Positions 1 through 13,624 of a stretch of 64,000 bases of DNA are shown here, piece after piece (within the stretch, counting starts at the first letter, position 1; each line of letters opens with the position of its first letter). Below the pieces are notes generated by a model that was not told the origin of the DNA, made no database searches, and was given only the letters and a program-made list of their open reading frames with translations. A program made the position numbers and the translations under genes. This DNA comes from Theocolax elegans (taxonomy: Eukaryota; Arthropoda; Insecta; Hymenoptera; Cerocephalidae). The stretch covers positions 1,054,001-1,118,000 of the forward strand of contig JANSJX010000008.1 of the NCBI GenBank assembly GCA_026168455.1, in the 5' to 3' direction.

Positions 1-1414
1 GGTTAACATTGCAATAAAAAAATTAGGATTGTCATATTATTGCATAAAATTGAAAAATTATACAAGAAACAGATAATTAATCTTTTTTGAATAAACAGTT
101 TGACTTTAATTGATATTCTATTTCATTTAAATGGGTTTATATCATTTTTAAAAGTTACTGTCTTATAATTAATGAAAATAGTTACGTTACATATAAAATG
201 ACCAAAAAATTCAATATAAAAATTAATAGTAATACAATTTGTTTTAAAAATTAAGATATCTTTATAATGATTTTAATTGAATACAAAGTCTCATGTAATT
301 GATTAAAGTAATTACGTTGCGAATAAATTAGCGAAAAAATTTTTAATTAAAAGTTAATAATAATATACAATTTATTATTTATATTTAATCTATTTAATTT
401 TAATTATGAAAATTATTATTGATTCGTTATTTGTTTAAAAAATTAAGAAATGCTTTGAATCTCTTTGAAACAAAAATTATTAATCGTTATAAAATTAAAT
501 AGTTTTTTTTTCATTCTTATCCCCTTGTCACTCAAATGTTACTACCATTTTTTTTGTACATATTTTACAATCGAACGATATTTAACCGTAGTAGTTTAGT
601 CAAATTGTCAAACCCAAAGTGCGAAGCCGCAATAAAATTTGTCTATATATATAAAAGGAAAGCCACTACATTTAAGATCTTTCTATTATAGGTTGGTTGT
701 TTTTGCCAAAGGAAAACGGATGTGGCATACTAAAACCGCAATCGGACTGTGGTCCCGGTTTTTGCTCTTGCAGCATCGTAGGCGCGCCTGCAGCCACTTC
801 CGGATGTCAGAAACAATTATAATTCGTTTCGTGGACTACGGGATTTGGAAGAGGAGTAAGAAGAAAAAGCGACCGAGGACTATTTGCGGTAGTAATAACT
901 CATCGTTACAAATAAAACAAACAGAATGTGTTTTATTTATATCGATCGAACGATATCAATCGAAAAACATAGATACTTTCCTCGTAATTGTTGCATAATT
1001 GAACCAACGAATAATTGACCGAGCGACTTCAAAAAGGAGAAGAAGAAGAAGAAGAAGTAGAAAAAGAATAAATAAAAAATGTCAAGTACCGAATTTAAAA
1101 ATAAAAATATGCTCGTATAAGTTATTCATGCAAGCAAGGGATATGTAGTGTAAGAAAGGCTATAAATAAAGATCGATTCCTATATATCGGCGTTTATTTT
1201 AAACCGCTAACGAAAATACAATTTTATTTTTCTTATATGTATATATGTATACGTATATCCAAGGTAACCGAAAAACTCGAGTCGACATCTTGATAACGAC
1301 GTTTAAATAAACATTGCTTTTTTCTTCGGTTGTACACAGTCGAATGTAAAAATAGAACGCGTGACGTTTACTAAGCTAAAAATGGCTCGCAGAAAATCAT
1401 ACGAAAATAAGAGT

Positions 1415-1415
1415 G

Positions 1416-1450
<35 letters not shown>
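1415..1450. repeat. (GA)n microsatellite
   Basis: GAGAGA run; another (GA)n is at 1925-1953 and a (TC)n at 38158-38183. Confidence 0.9.
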
Positions 1451-1451
<1 letters not shown>

Positions 1452-2516
1452 TAAGTTTCTTTATAAATCGACAGGTTTCGTCCGAGTTTAGTGACAGGTG
1501 ACTCGGATAAGTTTTCCCTCACGGCCCGTCACCGGCCACTTACGTTCAATTTTCGTCGTTCTCTTTTATACACCAACTTTTGTTATACCGAGCTTTTCCT
1601 TCTCAACTCCGTATATAACATTACCTTTGAATATTTCATTCTTACGTTTCAAAATGATTTTACTTTACACAAAATAATTCGATACATAGTCGATATTCTC
1701 TCCATCGTCGATGATGCAACTTTGTAAATTAAAATATCGAACGTTTCTTAAAACAGTTTCGCGGCGCGATGTAATAAGAGTGTACGAGAAAGAAAAACTG
1801 GTCGAAAAGAAAAGCGCATCGACAAGAGTAAAAGTATCGTAGGCATTGAATTTTATTACTCAGTGAGCGAGTAGCGAAGTGTAGTAAGCGCGAGGGAAAT
1901 AATAAAAGGAAACTACGAAAAATAGGGGAGAGAGAGAGAGAGAGAGAGAGAGAAGGAGTGTAGAAGAAAGAAGAACCGGCAGCTGCAGGCGGATGCGCAC
2001 CAAGCTCCAAGTCACTGCAAAGCATTTCATCCTCTTTTTCATATCCTTCTTTTTTTTTGACTCGACGCTTAAACTTTTTTTTTTCGAACAAAAGTTGTCG
2101 GTATGAAGAAAAGGTGGATGATGAAGTGTGAAAGAGGGATACAATGCGAATCTTTAACGATTAATTTTATGAAAAAGAAAAAAAAAATTTCTTTCCTTCG
2201 GAGTTGGATATAATACTTTTCAATATATCTAACTTGATATATCCCTGACGTTTCTCACGTCGATGTTCGGCGGGACGATAGGAATTTCAAATTTATATAT
2301 AAATATATGAAATGTATAGATTATTCGCAGGAGATAATTTAATCAGCCGGTACTTTTTATACATTTATATTCAAAATTTCCTTCATCTTTGAATATATAT
2401 ATATATATTATCCATCTCTTTTATTTTTGTTAACTTCATCGATAGCATATATACCATATTTCACTTTTCGAACGGAAGTAAATAATGTAATGAACTTCTT
2501 CTTTTTTTTATACGCA

Positions 2517-2774
2517 TTAACCGGTTAAGTGGCACGGAATATTTGATTTTTAGGTCTCAAAATGGTTTACAGCCCAAAAATGAAGCAAATCACACGATAT
2601 TTCGTGAACGTTTCTAAGAAGTAAAAGAAAATATTATTGGCCATTATTTTTCAGCGTCTTATTTTTTACTCAATATTTTTACATGGAATTTGTTTACATC
2701 TGCGTTTTTATGATTTCCGTTTCATTCGAATCGGACCCAACATGTTCGACCAACAGTACCACTTAACCGGTTGA
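2517..2774. mobile_element. MITE with AACCGGTTAAGTGGCAC termini, copy 1
   Basis: The left end reads TTAACCGGTTAAGTGGCAC and the right end GTACCACTTAACCGGTTGA, its near inverse. It is about 258 bp, with internal AAATGAAGCAAATCACAC. The left flank has TTAA and the right has TTGA, so a TTAA target duplication is possible but imperfect. Confidence 0.75.
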
Positions 2775-3419
2775 TTATTTTAAGCTTATATTAGACGCGC
2801 GGCTCTAAACGAAATACACTCGATAACAAAGTTTTTCAAAATTATTTGCAGCGACGATGGGACTTTTCATTTCACATATATGTTATATACACCCGCACAC
2901 CTAATCGAATTCCGTACCTCAGCTTAAAAATATATCCTGTACATAAATTAAATACGAGTTTATATATATATATATGTATATAATAAAAAAAAAGAAAGTC
3001 ACATATCCTTGATAAATTATATTCAGTCGGAGAAAAGTTTTCTCATTCACGCATCGCACCGTGATGTATATATATATATGTAAATTATAAGTCCTTTGCA
3101 TACGCATGCGTACATTTTCACATACACACACACAGTCAAACGCGCAGACAAACAAATCTCCTGATGAACGAGACGATAACACCACATTCGTCGTACGTAT
3201 CACTGAGAAAAAGAGATACTTGTATTTGAATCATCGTTCAATATATATATATATATAGATAAAATTTTCGTGATATTTGTACCAATTGAACAAATGTCAT
3301 AATAGTTAGTGAACAAATGAATTTAAAAAATTGACGTCGATAGAACGTCCTTGGACGTATGCGCGATTGTCCTAACAACGTGAAAATAACCAACGGTTAT
3401 CTTACATTTTGTGTATAGA

Positions 3420-3487
3420 ATTTTATTTATTTTTTTAGTATTTTAACGTCGCTATTTTATGCTCTCAACTAGGTGCTAATCATCGAA
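3420..3487 (-). mobile_element. Truncated 3' end of the same SINE family
   Basis: The plus-strand text GTCGCTATTTTATGCTCTCA, followed by AACTAGGTGCTAATCATCGA, matches 23454-23494 at roughly three quarters of positions. Both copies end in the same A-rich tail type (AATACTAAAAAAATAAAT here). Confidence 0.6.
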
Positions 3488-3883
3488 AATTTTGTGTATA
3501 GAAATAATATTGTGTATAATTCATTTTCAGAAATAAATTCAACAATACGAAAATGTAAATGAAAAAATCTGACAGTATATTATTAATTGTTCAGTCACCT
3601 CAAACGAATCCGTGAGTATTGACCATCAATGTCAAGTCCTTAAGTATTAGGGATATTCAATTAGCCCAAAATTCAATCCACATTCATTAACAGTTAATCA
3701 CAATCATCCACGTGTCACAAGTAGCATTTTTTCTCAGTGTACACATATAAATATGCGATATATAAACCGGGTTCTGTGTCGTCTCGAAAAAATAAGCTTG
3801 TTAAGGTGCTTTGGCTGCACACACTGTGCTACAAGTCGTACAATCGCTCGCTTGAAAGACAGAAAACTCGTGTGAGATATATA

Positions 3884-3899
<16 letters not shown>

Positions 3900-3933
<34 letters not shown>

Positions 3934-4186
3934 TATACATATAAACTGTGTTTTAATGTGAGAAATAGAGACAGACTGATATTATGTTTATACATATGTT
4001 AGATAGGAGGAATCACGTGGTGATATAGGCTATGTAATGACGATTCATATATATATATATATACACACATATATATACATATAACTGTGTTTTAATGTGA
4101 GAAATAGAGACAGACTGATATTATGTTTATACATATGTTAGATAGGAGGAATCACGTGGTGATATAGGCTATGTAATGACGATTCA
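3900..4186. repeat. 140-bp tandem duplication joined through a (TA)n tract
   Basis: A unit running from ACACACATATATATACATAT to TAATGACGATTCA occurs at about 3900-4046 and 4047-4186. The copies are nearly identical, with one A lost in the second (ATAAACTG versus ATAACTG). The breakpoint lies in the dinucleotide repeat. Confidence 0.9.
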
Positions 4187-5823
4187 AAATAACAAAACGA
4201 TCATACCGTATATATATGGAAAAAATTGCAATTATTATATAATATACACATATTGAACGTTTGAATTTGTCGATCGGACGAAATAAACATGTGAATGTAA
4301 CGAAAAGACATATTGTTGTGCACATAATAAATGTATAACAAATTTCGACGTTTCAAAATTTAAATGAAAATTAGTGAATCTTTGTTGAAAATAAGTGTGT
4401 ATATACGCACAAGTGCAAATAATGCGTGATGTGAAATTATTTATATATATATATATGTATATATACACATATATATGTATATGTATATATATATGCATAT
4501 ACTTGTGCAAGAAATCAAGACGATTTATTCTCGTTGACCTGAAATAAAGAAACAAAAGTAAACTTTAAAAAAAAAGTCACGAGTGATGGAAGAGACGATT
4601 AGGGATAAAAAGAAAACCGTAACAACGGAACAAACAGGAAAATGTATATATGTGTATTAAATTACAACGCCGATCGCCTTAATGAATGTCTCTGTGTCGT
4701 TCTCACTTATTTATTTTTAAAAACCCTTACTACTTCTCTTACTTATTTATTTTTTTCTCTCTATTTCCTGACCCATTCAATTTCGAGGGAAGTGTATGTC
4801 TTTCGCTTCGTTTCTTTTATTTTCCCTTTTTTTTTTAGAGCGCAGTACACTCGAGCGATTGACGCTTCAATTTTCGGAGCAGTCAATGATGCCTCGAGCT
4901 TGTTGTCCTGATACTTTGTTCGTTAATTCCGGGGAACGACGTTACAACACGGAAATGAAAACGAGAAATGAGAAGGGAAGAATCCTTGGTGGACACTTTT
5001 CGTTCTATATACTTGTGTATATATTTAAGTATTTTCAAGGAGAAAGTAAGTTAAGATGTATGTAATATTTCAGAAACGTGTTGTTCGTCTAATGAAATAC
5101 TTAAATAAACAATGTGTGTGCAATACCATCATCCTTTCTCACCCAGTCAACAAGTAAAATGCGCGAACGACCTTGTACGCGATATTCTCAATTAGAAATA
5201 TTATCTCTATCTCCCCAGTAAATCATTTTTTTTATATAATCTCGCGTGGATTTTTTAAAGACATGATTCAAGAGGGATAGACATTGTTTTTACCTGTAAA
5301 AGTCGTTGAAATTAAAAATTTCTATTAAAAATTTAATTAATCGCAATAGAGGATATGTTAATGTACATACATTTAGATATTTGTCTGAGAATCTCCAGAA
5401 AAGGACCCAAAATCAGTGTTCGTACTCATTTTGTGTTTTCATTGGATTTGCCTGAAATTTTGAGGGAAAATTTTCCTAAATTCAATGTTAGAAATTAAGT
5501 CGAACAGTATTATAAAAACATTAATAGAAAATCCCAAAAATTTTAAAACTTAATTATAAGAAAAATCTGAAAAAAATTACAGATACTGTTCAAACAAAAA
5601 AAATAGCGCTACAGAGAGATTATTAAGAAATAATTATTAATTAATTATAAAAAAATTTGAAAAACTTCAATGGCTATCTCCAGAAGAAACACGAGACCGT
5701 TACGCAACGTTTTTTTCCGATAAATTGAATTCCTCGATTGATAAAAAATATATAATTTTTCTGTTTTCTGGGATTCATGTCCCATTAACAAAGAAATCTT
5801 TTATTTTTTACTAAAATATTGTT

Positions 5824-5938
5824 TTAACCCTTGACTGGCACACTGACATTTGTAAACAAAATTTTTTATACCAAATATCATTTTTTCTAATAAAATTTGT
5901 TAAATTAAAAAAGTCAATAACTGCAGGTAAGGGGTTAA
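5824..5938. mobile_element. Short TTAA-flanked MITE, possibly piggyBac-like
   Basis: 115 bp. Starts TTAACCCTTGACTGGCACAC and ends CTGCAGGTAAGGGGTTAA. Termini of CCC beside TTAA are typical of piggyBac-type elements. The family assignment is inference. Confidence 0.55.
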
Positions 5939-6785
5939 ACGAATTTGAGAAGTTTTTATGAGTTCTATTCCACTCACTTGCAATGAATTTAGATTTAGAG
6001 AAGCTTTCTTTAAAATTTCAGGCTAATCCTATAAAAACTAAGAAATAAACTATACGGCAAGTGATTACGAATACTGTTTCTTTTTCTAACCAAAACTTTC
6101 AGAAAAAACAATATCTTAATTTATGTACACACTAACATACATTCCGCATTTCAATTAATTAAATATTCAATCGAAATATTAAATACTGAAGAATTATACA
6201 GGTAAAAAAAAGTATGTCTGGCCACCTCAAACCTTGAAAATGCATCGAAACGAAGGAGATACAGACAATAATTTAAACCACCAATTATAAGATTATCCAT
6301 ATATCGGAGTAACGTTGCAAGCTCGTTTGCGCATAACCTCGAGTACTTCAATGACTGCGTATCCGGTTTACTACCGCGTTTCCTGCAACACGTCGAGTGC
6401 CATTGTTCATTTCTGAATACATCATTTTGCTTCGATTCTTATATATAAATATAAACGCGCGCAAAGAGTACAATATTTTTTTTCGTTTATTCAATTCGTT
6501 TATTTTTTTTCTCCTCAGCAAATATGACGTTTCGATCCAAATCAATGGTGCTCGATGGTAAAAAGTATAATTATTAAATTATTTTATTATATACATATGT
6601 TTGTATTTATTGTATATCTCATTAAGTTCTATAAACCGATTTAAATATATATAATATAGTGTATGTATATGTACGTAGAAATATGTACGAGTGTGTTAAT
6701 GAAGCTTATGTCAGCGTCATGTGTAGTGTTTCATATTGTATTTCGTTATATGTATATAAATATTAATCGTGTGTTGGATACTTAC

Positions 6786-6868
6786 AACTCTCGATTTCAA
6801 TATTACAAAGTTGTCGGTCCATTGGGAAGTACTGAAGGTTCATTGGACACGACGCAGTAATCGTTAAT
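6786..6868 (-). CDS. Rdl: Internal exon of Rdl encoding the Cys-loop
   Basis: Minus-strand exon of 83 nt, the size typical of this exon in the GABA/glycine receptor family. The incoming phase (2 nt from the upstream exon, CG|A = Arg) gives [28 protein letters not shown] and then T|, the first base of a Phe or Tyr codon. Both cysteines of the signature Cys-loop are visible, with 13 residues between them and the conserved F-P-M-D. The acceptor is strong (pyrimidine-rich TTTTTAATTTCAG, AG at 6870-6869) and the donor is GTAAGTAT from 6785. The exon follows the one at 28828-29054 across a 21,959-nt intron. The sequence is canonical for Rdl, with Asn at the LCNIE position. The paralogues Lcch3 and Grd are less likely because both exons match Rdl throughout. 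The next exon (GYTMRD...) was not found below 6786. Confidence 0.94.
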
Positions 6869-7269
6869 CTGAAATTAAAAAGTTTTATTTGTTATTATCT
6901 TTGTTTTACTACAGTTTTACGTTAAAAGAATTTTTTTTAAAGTCAGTTTGCGCATAACGGATATGTGTATATATATATGTATATGTATATGTATATATTG
7001 GTGAGAAGCGTTGTTTTTAAAGTTACCCCAACTATTTTTAAAGTATTGATCGTATAGCGCTCAAGACAATGCCAGTGTTGACATCGTTTTTTTTTTTTTG
7101 TTATTTTGTATTAGTAATGTTGCAGATTGTTGTTGCCGTAGAATTACGGATTGAAAAATGTATTCCTTGGCTCTTTAACGCGAGGAAATTTTGTTAATTT
7201 TTTTAATATGCTTGCAGCGAATTGTAGGTATATCGTGGCTATTGCAAATAGCGATACGTTTCTATACAC

Positions 7270-7870
7270 AAATTAAAAGGATTATTTTTAAATTTCTTGA
7301 GGGTGAGCGTATAGGTTTCTTAATTTAAATGAAGGAAATTATTTTTTACGTTATACATACGCGAAACACGTTTCGTTGGTATTTTTTGTGATTTTTCACC
7401 CTCCATTGTTGAATTAGTAAATATAGTCAATTGTTGAGGGTTAATAATAAATAAATCCAATTTATTTATGTAAGTGCACAACGTTTCGTCTGCATTGGAC
7501 AAAATTATAACATTTATATCAAATTTTACAATACTTGTGAATTAAAAATCAAATTTTACCTTAATATTGAATATAATGTTACAGCCCAAGTGAGCTTCGT
7601 CGAATAACATTTGATACGAAATATTATTCGACGAAGCTCACTTGGGCTGTAACATTATATTCAATATTAAGGTAAAATTTGATTTTTAAGTCACAAGTAT
7701 TGTAAAATTTGATATAAATGTTATAATTTTGTCCAATAAATTCAGCTTTGAAGAGGTCTGCAAACCTAGCAGACGAAACGTTGTGCACTTACATAAATAA
7801 ATAGGAATTATTTATTATTGACCCTCAACAATCGACTATTTACTAACGTTTCGTTGGTGTTAGTATACGG
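7270..7870. mobile_element. Nested long hairpin (foldback) element
   Basis: 7498-7608 and 7625-7732 are almost perfect inverses around a loop of about 16 nt. The pairing continues outward from TAGTAAATATAGTCAATTGT (7415) to CAATCGACTATTTACTAA (7846), with a 31-nt insertion in the right arm near 7740-7770. A direct 13-mer, ACGTTTCGTTGGT, occurs at 7368-7380 and 7846-7858. The outer left segment (7270-7400) resembles the inverted-repeat element at 33418-33550, so the hairpin may have inserted into an older copy of that element. Confidence 0.75.
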
Positions 7871-8528
7871 TGAAATTATTCTTAGATTAATGGGTTCTTT
7901 CTTTATCCAAGTTAAAGGAACTATAGCTGGGCCTTATAATTGATAAACCCGGTCAATAGATAAATCGATAAACGATCCTTCTAATTTTTAAACCAATGAT
8001 ATAGAGGATAAAACACAAGTATTTAAAAAAAAAAAAACTATAATACCAAAATCTCTAGTGTTTAACAAAGATAATTTAATCACGACAAAATTAAAAGGTT
8101 AATGACCTGCATCCAAGGGATATAATTGTTAACTCGGTATCGTTTAAATTTTCATTTGGATAGTGGTGCGGGATATGTTTAGCTCATTTCCACGAGTGAT
8201 ACGCGAAGCGGCCAAGTAAATTCGTAACGGGTTGTTTTACCGTATCGATTCAATTAAAACCCAGCTCTCTTTGGACGCATCTGCATGGAAATAGCGGAAT
8301 TTATCTCCTCCTTTCTCTTTCTCTCTTTCTTTCACTTGCTTTGGCTTAGACGTACGTCTTTTTGTTATATAAAACAACCCGATGTCGCCGGAGGTTTTGG
8401 AGGTTTTGAACGTTTTGGCAGGACTACACGTTTCAAATGAATATTAACACGAAAGGAGGATGACCATGAATTATATTTCAAATCATGATTATGAATTATA
8501 TTCATCTATAGCGAAAAGTTGTGTACAT

Positions 8529-8569
<41 letters not shown>

Positions 8570-10063
8570 TACACACACATTCATGGAAAAAAATAAGATA
8601 GTCAAAGCATAGATAATAAATATATTACAATATTTTATTATATACATAATACAGGTAGACATTTGAATTATAGGCTTGAAACTTGTTTACAGCTAGAACT
8701 TGTAAAATATGTGCTAAAAAATTTTGTTATTTAAATTAGCGAGATTTGCCGGTAGAAAATTTAGCGGTTAGAAATATCTGACTTGGTCGATCGTGTTGGC
8801 CGGGAATTTAGTATGGAAAAACGATTATTATTATTTTAATAATAATTTTAAGTAATTATTTTTACAATGTATATATGAATTTATTATTCGTAATTTACGC
8901 GCTAAATTGCGTTATTCAAGATATTCTCAAATATTGCGCAAAACCCTAAACGGTAATTATTAATATAAAATTAAAATGATAAATAGGAACACAAATGCGA
9001 TGTTTAATAATAATCGGTTTTAGTCTATATTAATAAACTTTCGATACGAAGCTAAGAACGTTCGCCTTTCAACGAATCAGCTACTATGCAGCTAACTGAT
9101 GAGATGATGGTTTTAGTCAACAAAACAGAGATCTATAACGCCACGCACGCCCATAAACGCTCGTAATCAATCTCTCGCCATATATTTATTAATTTCTTAA
9201 CAATATCAGTATACTAAAAAAAGAAACTTAATTTCTTCCTTAATTCATTTCCCCACATTTTCTTTTTTAGAAAATGAAATCTCTCACGATCTTAAAGCTT
9301 ATATTATATGTATCAGCCAAAAGATTTTTGCGTTTCAGAACAATTTCCATCCATATTCTCCTCTTTTTTTTTATAACGTCCAGTTTCTACATTGTTCACC
9401 GAATCTAAATTACCGAAATCAAGATGATAAAATTGATCGTTACGAAAATTCGTGTTGTATATAATTAATAAATATAATTAATTAACAAAATACGTATGTA
9501 AACAGAGTTAACACGACTAAAAAATCGAACGACGACGCGAGGAATGAAAATAAACGAATCATCGTACATAACTCGTTTGTGGTTTAAATCACACGATTAA
9601 TTGATCTCCCGCAGCGTATTATACAAACTCCCAAGGGACAATCGAATTTCCGTACATAACATTCTTGAATTTGGTCGTTCGACGTTTCACGCAGCGCTGC
9701 TTGATGGAGCGGTTGCGCATCGTATGCAATTTCGAGCTTGCCCGTAATTTCCTTGGAAATTACAAGTGTCTCCTGTGTGCGTGGTGTGTATACACTATAT
9801 ATATATATACATACACACACATCTATAACGCTTAGCTATACCTCAAGCGTAAATATATACGCGCTAATTTTATCAGTATATTATATAATATCCCTTTTAG
9901 CGGAATATATATATATATATACAATTGGAAAAATGGTAAGGAATATATGTCATATATGGGTATAATGGGTATATTTGCAAAGCATTTTTTTTATATTTAA
10001 GCATTATTTTTAAATGTTAGTATGCAAGGTGTTTTTAATATATTTTAATCGCGTAACGGTGTA

Positions 10064-11065
10064 TATATGACCAAATCCCCAAAACTTTAAAATTTGTAGT
10101 TACTCCATGATAATTCTGCTGTAATAAGGGCGAATCGAAATTTGGAAACGCTCTCTTGTGAAAAAAAAATTATGAGCAATAATCTCCATTAGTCTATTTT
10201 AGTTATGTAGCTGTAAATTGAAAATGTATGATTTTTTTAAGAATTTAAGTTGTAACACTCTATAAAAATTTGTTTCTCAGCATTGTAAAAAAATAGACTT
10301 GCACAAATTCTTTAAAAAAATTTTTGTAGGTATCCTTTAACACATATTATAGAACTGAATAAGTTTCAAGAATGTACTTCTATCACGCAAAAAATAAAAA
10401 ATACTGATAGAAGTGTTTCTCACCTTGTAAAAATTCGACAAACTTCATAAATTGTATTTTTTACAGAAAGAAGTATATTATATTGATATTAGATTATTAG
10501 ATTATTATATTATCGTACACTGATCTAATATCAACGTACTCGAATTGATTTCTGCATATTCGCACTGACGCGCAAACCTCTCGTTTCTCGTACAAAACAA
10601 ATAAAGTAAACTAATCGTGTACTAAAATATCTAATATCAAAAATGTCACCAAAAGTTATCAAAAAAAAGTTAGTAAAAAAAATATTTAGTTAAAAATATT
10701 CACAATTTGTATTACAGTAATAGTCAGTTTTTTGTAACTACTGTGTTGTTATTAATTAAAGATAATTATTATTTATAAAATTTGAAAAGTAAATAAAATA
10801 CAATTTTTGCAAAAATGATTTCATACATTTTTGTTTCATTATCTTACAATGTTTACCTACTAAAAATAACTTTATTTAAACAATTACAAGTTTAGGTTAT
10901 TTATGTTGTTTTACAAAAACAGTTTTGAAAAAATTATAAGCTTATACTTTCTCATATTACTCCAGGTTAACTACACGAGAAAAAATGGTTTCGAAAGTGT
11001 GCTTTGAAAAAGTATTGTTTTGTTTAATAACAAATTTCAAATGTTTTGGGGATTTGCTCATATAC
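10064..11065. mobile_element. 1-kb non-autonomous element with terminal inverted repeats
   Basis: The left end has TATATGACCAAATCCCCAAA and the right end has TTTTGGGGATTTGCTCATAT, inverse over about 33 bp with few mismatches. The interior is AT-rich with no coding potential, and includes a small inverted repeat (TTGATATTAGAT / ATCTAATATCAA, 10480-10540). The superfamily is not assigned. Confidence 0.6.
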
Positions 11066-11760
11066 GTGCTATTTAGTAGTGTTATTGAAATTAAAAATTT
11101 GTTTTTTCTCTATTTAAATTAACAAAAGTTGTATACAATTGTACCGTATTTTATATTTTATATTTGAACTATTAACGAATCGAACGAATGATATATATAT
11201 ATATATATATATATGTAAATATGACTGTGTATACAATATAATCGTTTACTTTACATTACACGTATCGCGAACCCGAATGTATATGAATTAATCTTTGTAT
11301 ACAATAAATTTTCAAACGGCGAACATTGCAATATATTTAAATTTTTAACAAATAAACCACGCGGGAAATCATTGATATTTAAATATATTTAAATAAATCT
11401 ACGATAAATTCTTTGGTCGTTTTATACAGTTCATATATATCTATATTTAGGAACACGCGAATCGTGACAAGAAAATCCCAAGATTGGCAATGAAGTTGAT
11501 GAAACGCTAATGCAAGACCATTTCATCCTCTCGTAACACGATGTATATATATATACACACACACACGCACACAGAGGTATACACTCGGTCCTCGGAAATT
11601 TCCATAGCATTTCCTTATTTCAATCTCTAACTTTATTTCAGCGCATTCTCAGCTCGACAATACGCTTCAAATTAATGTTTAACTTTTCTTTGCATAATTC
11701 ATGTTATCAGTCGCTGGATATCTTGCGTGTATATATATATATACATACCGAACAATCGTC

Positions 11761-11791
<31 letters not shown>

Positions 11792-13080
11792 CTTTTGACT
11801 TTTCGTATTGCGATTTAATTTCAAAAATTCCGATTTATCATCAATTTAACCGCGGTGTATATATATATATATTGTACTGTATATATTTTACGATAATAAA
11901 TAACGTACGATATATTTAATGTTTTTTTTCTTTATATATGTATAAATTCGTGAAATATTAATTTGACCTATAATTAAACAATTACGCAACGTAAATTAAT
12001 TGTCAGTTAATGGAGAATGTGCATACACAAATAATTTGGAACACCGTATGTATATATATATATATATATATATATACCATATACAAAATTGAACAAATAC
12101 GAATATTGAATGTTGCGAATAAAAGTGCGTATTAAAATATATATTTACCTTTTGTCAATAAAGAGATCGCGCAATTAACAAACCTTTGTGTATAAAAAAT
12201 ATGAATTTTCCACGGGAAATTTCGTTGGAAGAATAATTGAATGAACCGACTGATTGTACCGAAAAACGTACCGGAAGATGTATAGGTGCGCGTATATACG
12301 TATGTGCAAAAAAAAAGAAGAATAAGATAATGACGAGTATGAAACAAAGGATGAGACAGTACTATACTGGGATAAAAGAGACGAGCGCGTATAAAGCAAT
12401 CAAGATTGAGTTTTACGCGTGGTGCGAAAGTGGTTTTGATTCGTGGGTTAGTGAGTTATATCGGGTGTTTCCGGTCAATACCAAAATCAGTAACGAACTC
12501 GAGCCTCAATTGGGAACGCTCCAATCAACGGATTTGTGGCTACTATCAGACCTCTCTCTCTCTCTCTATTTCCTGGTTTCTCTGTTTTTGAAAGCGATGT
12601 TCACAAAAATTATTGTAAAATCTTTTTTTCCCTAGATTTTTTTATAGATATTTCGTGTTATATACTTCCAATTAAGATAGATATAGTTTGTTTGCGTTTC
12701 CTTTTCATCCATATACAATCGAATATATTTATAAATCAAGGGCTTATTTACCTATGTGTACGTATTTTTATCACGTTCATTCGTGGAATAAATATTCGAA
12801 AATTTCTCTTTCTCTATGGATATACATTTATATTTTCCCTTAAATTTAAAAAAATTTTTATTACATATATAAAATAATTTATATGTAAGGTTTGCATGTA
12901 TATTACACATGTCATCATTTTATTAAAAATACCATAATTTGAATTAGAAGGCTGGGTCAAAGACCTGTCGGTCAAAAAAAGATAATATAGTTGCGCAATA
13001 CAAGAAGAAATTTGGTTTCTTAAAAAAGTTCGTACATCCTTTTTTTCTTTCTTAAGATTATTTATGAATTTATTATAAAC

Positions 13081-13130
13081 TAGGGGGTACCCCCTACTCG
13101 CTTCGCTCGTCAACCCCCGGTTGCGGTTTG
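13081..13130. other. GC-rich palindrome, possible Helitron-type 3' end
   Basis: AGGGGGTACCCCCT is a perfect 14-bp palindrome followed by ACTCGCTTCGCTCG. On the minus strand it ends in CCCCCTAG followed by T, which fits a Helitron CTRR|T end. No matching 5' end was found. Confidence 0.25.
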
Positions 13131-13252
13131 AAAATTGTGCATTTGTTATAATTTATAGTATTATAAATTTTATTTTAAAAATAAACTTGCTTCAAAAGGT
13201 TGAAAATTGTAGTTTTCGGTACAAATGTGAAAATAGAAAATATTCTCTCACA

Positions 13253-13513
13253 CACGGAGAAAAATTTCTTGCGTTTAACCTATAAAATTGAAGTGTTCTC
13301 TAACCATGCGTATGTGTATAGTTTTAACCTAAGCGTATTAAGATTCGTTCTAATGCGCTCACAGGTTCAACCTATGTGAAATGGATGCTACACATTAAAT
13401 ACATCAAATTTCATAGGTTAAACCTGTAACGCCACGGAATTAAACTATAAACATACGCTTGGTTAGAGAACACTTCAATTTTATAGGTTAAACGCAAGAA
13501 ATTTTTCTCCGTG
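13253..13513. mobile_element. 261-bp MITE with CACGGAGAAAAATTT termini
   Basis: The left arm from CACGGAGAAAAATTTCTTGC to about 13330 is the inverse of the right arm ending CTTGCGTTT-type sequence and AAATTTTTCTCCGTG at 13513. The arms are about 75 bp (AACCTATAAAATTGAAGTG and its inverse are both visible). The same CTCCGTG end recurs alone at about 22720-22735, 33634-33642 and 46741-46753. Confidence 0.85.
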
Positions 13514-13624
13514 CAAGTGTGTCGAACGATATTATTCGATATCACACACTGTATAGAAAATAAATTATATAACTTCTGTTTATATGTAACAGTAATGTAA
13601 AAATATATGCAAACTGGATGGTAG

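Larger units (their letters stand above)
1..6785 (-). other. Rdl: Part of the intron downstream of the Rdl Cys-loop exon
   Basis: Starts with the GTAAGT donor at 6785-6780. No following exon is recognisable down to base 1. It contains (GA)n at about 1418-1447 and 1925-1953, (TA)n tracts, two small inverted-repeat elements, a 140-bp tandem duplication and a SINE tail. ORFs at 639-998 and 1491-1727 have no recognisable motif. Confidence 0.6.

Noticed and set aside
639..998. ORF of 119 residues near the window start
   Set aside because: Starts in an AT tract, ends in low-complexity sequence, no recognisable motif, no splice or promoter support.
6663..6860. Plus-strand ORF of 65 residues
   Set aside because: Antisense overlap of the 83-nt Rdl Cys-loop exon.
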